Origin: Bagarius yarrelli
Taxonomy: Eukaryota; Chordata; Actinopteri; Siluriformes; Sisoridae
DNA length: 64,000 nucleotides
Assembly: GCA_005784505.1 (NCBI GenBank)
Contig: VCAZ01000097.1
Coordinates: forward strand, 1,532,501-1,596,500
Reading direction: 5' to 3'
The notes beneath the pieces are model-generated. The model made no database searches, had not been told where the DNA came from, and saw nothing but the letters and a program-made list of their open reading frames with translations. Positions 10,441-19,720 of this stretch are shown piece after piece. The first letter of the stretch is position 1. The number at the start of each line of letters is the position of its first letter. A program made the translations under genes and the position numbers.

Positions 10441-12258
10441 GTGAGAGAGAGAGAGATATATACTTTTATTCATCCCACATTGGGGAAATTTCTTTGTTAC
10501 AGCAGCATAGAAAAGATGTGCAAAAAGAAAGTATGGACAGAACAGTGTATAAACACAGAAGAAACAGAAAAACAACACAATAGTTGCACTTCCAACAAAT
10601 TGGTCGAATTGCACTGGGGTGATATTGCACATTTCAATAAATATTATTATTGCACAGTATCTATTTCCGAGAACTGCACCAGGATAATATTGCCCAGTTT
10701 GCTGATAGTGTTGCCATTGCATAAAAATATAAGATACTGTAAGTAATAAAATATTATAAGTGTGTCTATTAATACTTACTTAACATGCTCTTGTGCTCTT
10801 ACTCACTTTTTTTCAGTAAGAGCAGAGTGTCCAGTATGAACCCTGTCTACAGTCCAGTGCAGCCTGGGACTCCGTACGGAAACCCCAAAACAATGACCTA
10901 CACAGGTGAGACCCGTTGAATCGGATTGCAACAGTCATGCTGAGAAACGTTTTTGCATGTTGTATAATACTTGGCAGTGATCCCACCATCTGCTCCATCC
11001 ATCCATCCATCCATCCTAATCGATATTCACTCTCCACCGAAAAACTGGGATGAGACATTCGATTCTTAGATAAGCATAAGCCCTAATTTGTTGCATATTT
11101 ATTACGGCACGTGGAATTTTTCACAAGCTTATGACACGTACTATCCATACTCACAGTTTATACTCCCCACCGATCCCACCATCGTCAGTCACTACTGACA
11201 TCAGTGCTGTATATGATCGCCGTGGTTAGCGGATAAGTAATGAACAGTGAGTATTGATAGTAGGAATGCACATGTACTGTAGCTCATGTAGTGTACTGTG
11301 TTCGTACTCGTAAAAAACCCCTCCAATACCAAAGCCTGATACCTTTTGTTACATCATTAACGCAATTTTCAGTGCATGAAAATTTAAGCTCAGCAGTGTG
11401 GAAGACTGAAATTAAAGCACAAAAGCAATTCCGGACAGTTCGCCGCTAAGCAGTAAAGTTAGCACTCGGTGCAAGTTAGCAAACCCGTGCAAGACGAGAG
11501 GAAATGGCATTAGAAGTGGGGCATTAGGGGGAAGTGGTGAAGATTATGGGTTCGATTCCCAGCTTCGCCAAGCCACCACTGCTGGGTCCCTGAGCAAGAC
11601 CCTTCACCCCTTTAAGTCACTTTGGATAAAGACGTCTGCTAAATGCTGTTAATTTAAATGTAAATCAGAAAACCGGGGACCGATACAAATGATCCCACAT
11701 CCTTAAAAAAAGGACAGGTATGGACGTGATTTGGTCAGTAAGTCAATAATTTGCATACAATTTATCCAGTTTAGCAGCAACTGCCATATTGGATCAGTAA
11801 CTAAATCTGAGGCTTCATCCGAAATCGATCGTACATAGTACTTACCCACCCCTAGTACTTGTATGTATATGTGTGTGACCCCTAGTGTGCATGTCTGTGT
11901 GCATGTGACAGATGTGTGTGGTGAAATTGGGGTAAATTGTCACAAGGTGGGTGGAATGATGACTAGGACACGGATCCAGAAAATCGGACCCACCATGGCT
12001 ACCCAGCTGTTGTTTACCCATTAAAAGTGCCACCTCAGCGGTTTTAAAATGCCAGCCGAAAAGAGTGGATTCACTTACACAGATGTGGATTCTGATCGCC
12101 AAAAAAATTAAATGTTGGATTCAATCCTGCCAAATAATCAGCGGTTAAGACTGCTGCTGATAAAGATGCCATATATATATAATATAGATTCAATCCTCAA
12201 AATGCAAACTGCATATAATGTATAATATAATTATATATATTCTATTATAATATATACC

Positions 12259-12290
<32 letters not shown>

Positions 12291-12529
12291 CCATATATAA
12301 TAAAATGTAAATCTGCTCAGTTGTATAAATAAGATATATATATATATATATATAATATATATATATATAAACTATAGTATATATATAGATATATAATATA
12401 TATTATATATATATATATAAAATTTAAATCTGCCTCATATATAATAATAGTATATATCTATATATATAATATATGTATAATCTATCTATATATAATAGAT
12501 ATAAATATGTACTGCTCAGTTGTATAATA

Positions 12530-12568
<39 letters not shown>

Positions 12569-12611
12569 AAATAATGCTAGCTCAGTTGTAAATCTGCTAA
12601 TATAAGATATA

Positions 12612-12654
<43 letters not shown>

Positions 12655-15148
12655 AAATATGTAAATCTGCTCAGTTGTATAAATAAGATATATATATATA
12701 TATTATATATGGCAAAGCCCCTGTGGCATAATGTGATGTTAATGGATATATATATATCTTTGTAAATGTCAGTGTGTGTGGCAAAAGCTGCATCTGCATG
12801 TGTGTGTGGACGAAAGGGACGGATTCTGGGTGTGGGTGTATGTATGTGGGTTTGTATGTGTTGCAGATGTCTATATAAACTTAAGTGTTTGTCTGCCTCC
12901 ATGGCAACGCTCTGCTTGTATGTTTTAATAAGACAGTCGGTGTAAATAATTTTTTCATCACTGCAGAGGACCAGACGCACTTCTAATCATCCTATAGGAG
13001 ACCAAATTTTGGGAGCTCAAATTGAAAATTTGATAATGTTCTTGAAAATGAATTCTCAAAAAAAAAAAAGGGTGGGAAGCCTGTTGTTATTTGGATATAA
13101 ATGAACATTGCGAGCAGAAACTGGGTTTATAATAATGTATGGAAAAATTCAATATCAAATAATACTTACTTTAATTATTCGCTTTTATTGGCCAATAGGA
13201 AAAGAGATTTTCTGCCAACCTGCTTTCGTGTTATTTTAATCATTTCCAGCAGCACTATCCTAAATGTACTTAATATTTTTTTTGTTGCCCTTTAACATAA
13301 TTAGCATGATAAGATAAAGTTGAGGGTAAATTCCTGTCAGGAATCCACCCCGATACAGTCACAGACAGAGCGAAAAAATAGAATAGAGAGAGGGCTGTCA
13401 CACTGCAATTATGATGGCTGTCATAGTTATATTTGGAGATTGGAATGGAAAAAAGAAAAATTTGGCAGTACTCGCTTAGATAGGTACAAAAAAATGGATC
13501 ATAAAAAAAAAGATAAAAAAAAGAACGTTAAAAAAAGCAATAAAAAGAAAGAGGGGGTCCGAAAAAAAAAAAAAGCAAAAAAAAAAGCATCCGAAAAAAG
13601 AAGACGAAAGAGTCATTGTGACCTGCTGTGCTTGGATAATTGTCTGTCAAATAATATCTGACTTGATCGTTTTTTTTTTCTGAATTAATTAATTAATTAA
13701 TGCAAAATAAACTGCAATCTAGAACAGACTCTTAAATGAGAAAATTAGTAGCTTGTAAAAAAAAGGGCTGCTTTTTACCGGGAGTTATAAATTCCCGCTT
13801 TTTTGTGTTGTTTTCATGCCAAACATGTCGACTGGAAAACGCTTTAGTGTTAGAATGTTAGCAACACCTTAACAACAGACACCCAATCAGAAACCCAACA
13901 GCATGTGCTCCATTTTTATTAAATACGAGGTATTTCTTTCTGTCAAAATTATTGCTAATAATATCGCTTAGCTGTAAATTACGGCTAGACTCTTAGCAAC
14001 CGACTCCTGAAGAGAAAGTGAACAGCATGTGCTCTGGTTTTATAAAATATCAGGTATTTTCTGCCGTGTTATTTCCTTCGTCCAGTAACTTTATTGGTAT
14101 GGTAATGTTGGTTAGCTGGAAATCGCGGATAAACTCTTAGCAACCGACTCCTGAGGAGAAATTCAACAGCGCGTGCCTTTTTACCACATTTCTTTACCCT
14201 GAACTGTTTTTATTAGCAGCACGGTGGCTTATTGGTTAGCATTGTTGCCTCACAGCAAGAAGGTCTTAGGTTTGATTCCCCTGCAGGGGTCTTTCTGTGA
14301 AGAGTTTGTATGTTCCCCCTGTGCTTGCGTGGGTTTACTCCGGGTTCTCTGGTTTCCTCCGACAGTCCAAAAACATGTATGTTAGATTGATTGGTGATTC
14401 TAAATTGCCCATAGGAGTGAGTGTGAGTGTGTGTGTGGCCCTGTTATGGACTGGTGACCTGTCCAGGGTGTCCCCCTCTCCGAGACGGCTGGATAGACTC
14501 CAGCAGATCCCTGTGACCCCGAATTAGGAAATAAGCGGGCATAAATTCATTTAATGTTTTAAAAGTGCCATGTTAAAGTGCAAGTAACTAACTAGTTGAT
14601 AACTAACTAGTCAGTAACTAACTAGTTAGTTATGTTTTGGTGTTTGTACCACTGTGACAGCCATTAATATCACACTAGCTATCTTATTTAACGTCGGTTG
14701 AGCTAACACATTTCGAGGGGCAGCGGTGGCTCAAATGGTTAAGATGCTCAGTTGTTGATCTGAAGACCAGGAAGACCAGGGTTCAAGCCCCACCACCGCC
14801 AGCCTGTGATGTTGATCTAAAGAGCAGAAAGATCTGAGTTTAAGCCCCACCACATTTAGCAAACCTTGAGCAAGACCCTTAACCCTTCCTGCTTCAGGGG
14901 CGCTGTATCATAGCCGACCCTGCGCCCTGACCCCCAACTTACTCTGCTGTAAAAAATCATCTGTGAAAAAATAAAGGCTTTTACATTTTACTAACTACAG
15001 AGACACGGAACAGCGTTTATTGCCGAACAGTAGAAATACTTTATTACTGTCCAATGGGACAGTATTTATTGCGTCAGAAACAGCAAGGCCAGTTTGGTCT
15101 GTACTCAAGACGTGGCACTTTCAGTGTACTGCTCCCAGTGAGTTGTGC

Positions 15149-15179
<31 letters not shown>

Positions 15180-15316
15180 CTGACAGCTCTGCTGTTCAGT
15201 ATGGTAGTGGGTGCTGTGTGTTTTGCACTCACTCGACTGTATCTTATTAAGACAGACGAGTGGTAATGGACACCATCTGGGCCCATTCTGTTCAATCACT
15301 AAGCCTTCTCTCTCTC

Positions 15317-15371
<55 letters not shown>

Positions 15372-18300
15372 ATCACTATCGCTCTCTTCTTCTGCATACG
15401 TGCTGACACTACCGCTGATGACTAAATCAGACTTTTACTCATCATCCTTTCGAGACACAAACTGACATTTTTGCAAGGTTGTGTTCTTTTTGATCAGATT
15501 ATGTTGCTGACAATTTTTTTCTATTGTGTGGGTTTATTAGGTTACCCAGCAGGCTATCCTACCGCGGCGCCTGCCTACACACCAAGCCTCTATCAGACAG
15601 GCAGTCCAGGGTACCCTTCAGGTGAGAAAAAAAACACACACACACACACACACATATACAAAGGCAGCATGCCACCTGCTTACTTGTACGATTTAGACTG
15701 GGTTACATTGTAAACCTTAAATACCCTAAAATATTCTGTGACCTTGTTAGAATGTTTTTTACAAACCCGCCCAATTCAGGTTAACTGCCCCCCTCATGCC
15801 CCAGCCCACATCCCATGCAAACTGGACATTTTCTGTTCTAAAGGCCATCATTTAATCAGATCCCTATTTATTGTAAATGTCAGTTATTATTTGCCTCACA
15901 GAAAAATGGTCCTTGGTTCATTTCCCGGGCAGGCCTCTTAGTGGCTCGCACTGTTTCCTCACAGAAAGAAGGTCCCGGGTTCGATTCCCCTGCAGGGGTC
16001 TTTCTGTGTGGAGTTTGCATGTTCTCCCTGTGCTTGCGTGGGTTTACTCAGGGTTCTCCGGTTTCCTCCCACAGTCCAAAAACATGTATGTTAGATTGAT
16101 TGGTGATTCTATTGCCCATAGGAGTGAGTGTGAGTGTGTGTGTGTGTGTGTGGCCCCGTGATGGACCCCCGTGACCCCGAATTAGGATATAAGCAGCTAT
16201 AGAAGATGAATGAATTGGTTAGACAGTAATATTGTAGTAGAATTGGAGATTTTTGAGCACTAGCTGCAAACCTTCAGAACAAAGCCGTCAGTTGGTGCTG
16301 CTTAACACTGTTTACTAGCAGATACAGTAGAAGATCAGTGTATCTAAGTTGCCGGGTGTAAATGGTATTAGATCACACAGTTTCCAGTGGATGAGATGCC
16401 TCGCTCTCTTCCTATTCTAACAGATGGCTGTGGAGAGGTGTAGGCCAAGTTCGGGACAGAAACACACACACACACTAGGCATCTTGCCCCATCTGGGCAT
16501 TTGTGTGAACTGCTGGGTGCACATTAACACCTGTGGAGAGTCGAGCTGGCATTGTACTGTGCCACATCCATTTTACTGCTCACATTTTTTTTTAAGGTTG
16601 CTGTTATTCTAATCTGTGGTAGGGCTTCTCTTCATCTTTTCATCAGTACGGTACGCACTACATCAGGTCAGAACCCCATTATAACGGATCAGGAGCAGCA
16701 CTAACTAATGACTTACTCCAGAAGAAATAGCATCTAGACTAACATGTAGTAATAATAATAATAATAATAATATTCAACTTCATTGTCATTGGTACGTGTA
16801 CAGAGCCAATGAAATGCATTTTTCGCATATCCTATCTTAGTAAGTTGGGGGTCAGAGCGCAGGGTCAGCTATGATACAGCGCCCCCTGGAGCAGGAGGGG
16901 TTAAGGGTTAAGGGTCTCGCTCAAGGACCCAACAGTGGTTGTAGCAGCTCATCGAAACTTAGCTAGCAGCTAGAAATCTGCTAAATCACTTGTTTAAAAA
17001 CAAATACTAGCGTTTTTTATCTGAAGTGTTGTGCGATCAGATGCTCTTTGTCTGGGATTACGAGAATCGAAGACTTGATCAATTTAAAAAATAAAAAAAT
17101 AAAAAGATAGAAAATTATAAACTATGTTTGGATGTTTATTTATGTATTTTTTTGTATTTTATTCTGTTTATTTCTATACGTAGGGTACTGTGCATTCTGA
17201 AGTAAAAAAAGAATTCTTCTGTCATCATATTTTTCTTCTCCTTTCGTCTGTTCCCTTTTAGGGGTCTCCACAGCGAATCATCATCCTCTTCACTCACACA
17301 CACTAACTTCATGTCCTCGTTTATCGCGTCCATATACCTCCTCTCTGCTCTTCCTCTTTACCTTCTGCCTGGTAGCTTCATTTCTAACATCCTCCTACCG
17401 ATATATTCACTATCCCCCCTCTGTACATGTCCAAACCACCTCAATCTGTGCTTCCCTGACTTTCTTTCCCTAAAACATCTAACAAGTCGTCCCCCTAATA
17501 AACTCGTTCCTAATCCTGTCCAAACCTCGTCACTGTCACTCCCAAAGAAAACCTCAACCTCTTCAGCTCGACTACTTCCAGCTCTGCTACCCATCTCTTC
17601 CTCAGCGCCACTGTCTCTAAACCATACATCATAGCTGTCACTCACCACTGTCTCTAAACCATACATCATAGCTGCTGTCTCACCACTGTCTCTAAACCAT
17701 ACATCATAGCTGGTCTCACACACTGTCTCTCTAAACCATACACATACTGTCTCACCCACTGTCTCTAACCCGTACATCATAGCTGTCTCACCACTGTCTC
17801 TAAACCATACATCATAGCTGGTCTCACCACTGTCTCTAAACCATACATCATAGCTGGTCTCACCACTGTCTCTAAACCATAAATCATAGCTTGGTCTCAC
17901 CACTGTCTCTAAACCATACATCATAGCTGGTCTCACCCACTGTCTCTAAACCATACATCATAGCTGGTCTCACCACTGTCTCTAAACCATACATCATAGC
18001 TGGTCTCTGTCACCACTGTCTCTAAACCATACATCATAGCTGGTCTCAACCACTGTCTCTAAAACCATACATCATAGCTGGTCTCACCACTGTCTCTAAA
18101 CCATACATCATAGCTGTCTCACCACTGTCTCTAAACCATACATCATAGCTGGTCTCACCACTGTCTCTAAACCATACATCATAGCTGTCTCACCACTGTC
18201 TCTAAACCATACATCATAGCTGTCGCACCACTGTCCTCTACCCCTCTAAAACCATACATCATAGCTGGTCTCACCACTGTCTCTAAACCATACATCATAG

Positions 18301-19675
18301 CTGGTCTCACTCACCCACTGTCTCTAAACCATACATCATAGCTGGTCTCACCACTGTCTCTAAACCATAACATCATAGCGCTGTCTCACCACTGTCTCTA
18401 AACCATATCATAGCTCTGTCTCACCATACATCATAGCTGGTCTCACCACGTCTCACCACTGTCTCACCACTGTCTCTAAACCATACATCATAGCTGTCTC
18501 AAAACCACTGTGTCTCTAAACCATACATTAAAAAAAATGTTTAAATCATACAACAAATTAAAAACATGCAGTAATTTTGCAAAAAACAATTTGGATTTTA
18601 TATGAAATTTACGCAAGTAATTTCAAATAAAACAATGTCAGGAATAACAGTGTAACACTGCCCCCTCCTGGTTGTACCTGGATGTGCTTTACTTTTTGGT
18701 GATTCTAAATTGCCCATAAGAGTGAGTGTGAGTGTGTGTATGGCCCTGTGATGGACTGGTGATCTGTCCAGGGTGTCCCCCCTCCTGCCTTTCACTGGTT
18801 TAGACTCCAGCAGATCCCCGTGACCCTGAATTAGGGAATAAGAGGGTATAGAAGATAAATGAATGAATGTTGGATAGTTATGCTCAAAAATCTTTCTTTT
18901 TCTGTCCAATTAAACACATTTATTGGTAGCTTTTCAGAATAATAATAATAATAATACATTTATTCTTTAAAGCGCCATTTTAAGTTGATTTCTCAAAGTG
19001 CTTTACCAAAATTCCGGCTTAAGTCCATTTCCTTGATCATGCAAATACTAAGGATAAGGAGAGTAACGTACAGTATTTCCCCTTTAATAACCCGATGCAT
19101 CCTGCGTGAGTACTCGGTACACAAACATACACACACTGTTTACACTGCACATGTTCTGAACACAACTCTCAACTGTCAGTTAATGCTTATGTTAACAGAC
19201 ATGGCGCGAGTCTTGTGTTTGCTCAGATAGTCTCCCAGACATCTTTCGGAGAATTCCATCAACTGACAAACATAGACATTAGAGTTACAGTCTGGTTTGG
19301 TTCTTTACAGGTTTCACTTTTGATATGTTTATAATATATAATAATATCTCTAATAATAAATTATTATAACATTTCTAATAATAAATAATAAAAATAATAA
19401 ATATTAAATAAAAAAATATTTATAATAATACATATTTGATAGTATATAATAGTCTGACTGCTTTTTATGTGTCGATGTCCAAAACCAGAATATGTGCAAG
19501 TTTTTTTAAAACCATTTCACTCAACCTGAAACTACTTTGTGTTTTTTTAGCCAACTTTTTTTTTTTTGTACAGCTGAAAGTTTGCCGTGTTCAGTAAGAT
19601 TTACTTTGTTGTAACGTTAAGAAACAAACCCACCCCTAGTCTAAACTGAGTGCATTAGTGAAGCTAAGCAAAGAG

Positions 19676-19720
<45 letters not shown>

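Noticed and set aside
13320..13661. Lysine-rich 113-residue open frame
   Set aside because: It comes from an A-rich low-complexity run in a FAM168A intron.
16424..16612. Possible extra FAM168A exon after ttctaacag
   Set aside because: The translation does not resemble the additional exon of the long human isoform, and no matching donor was found.
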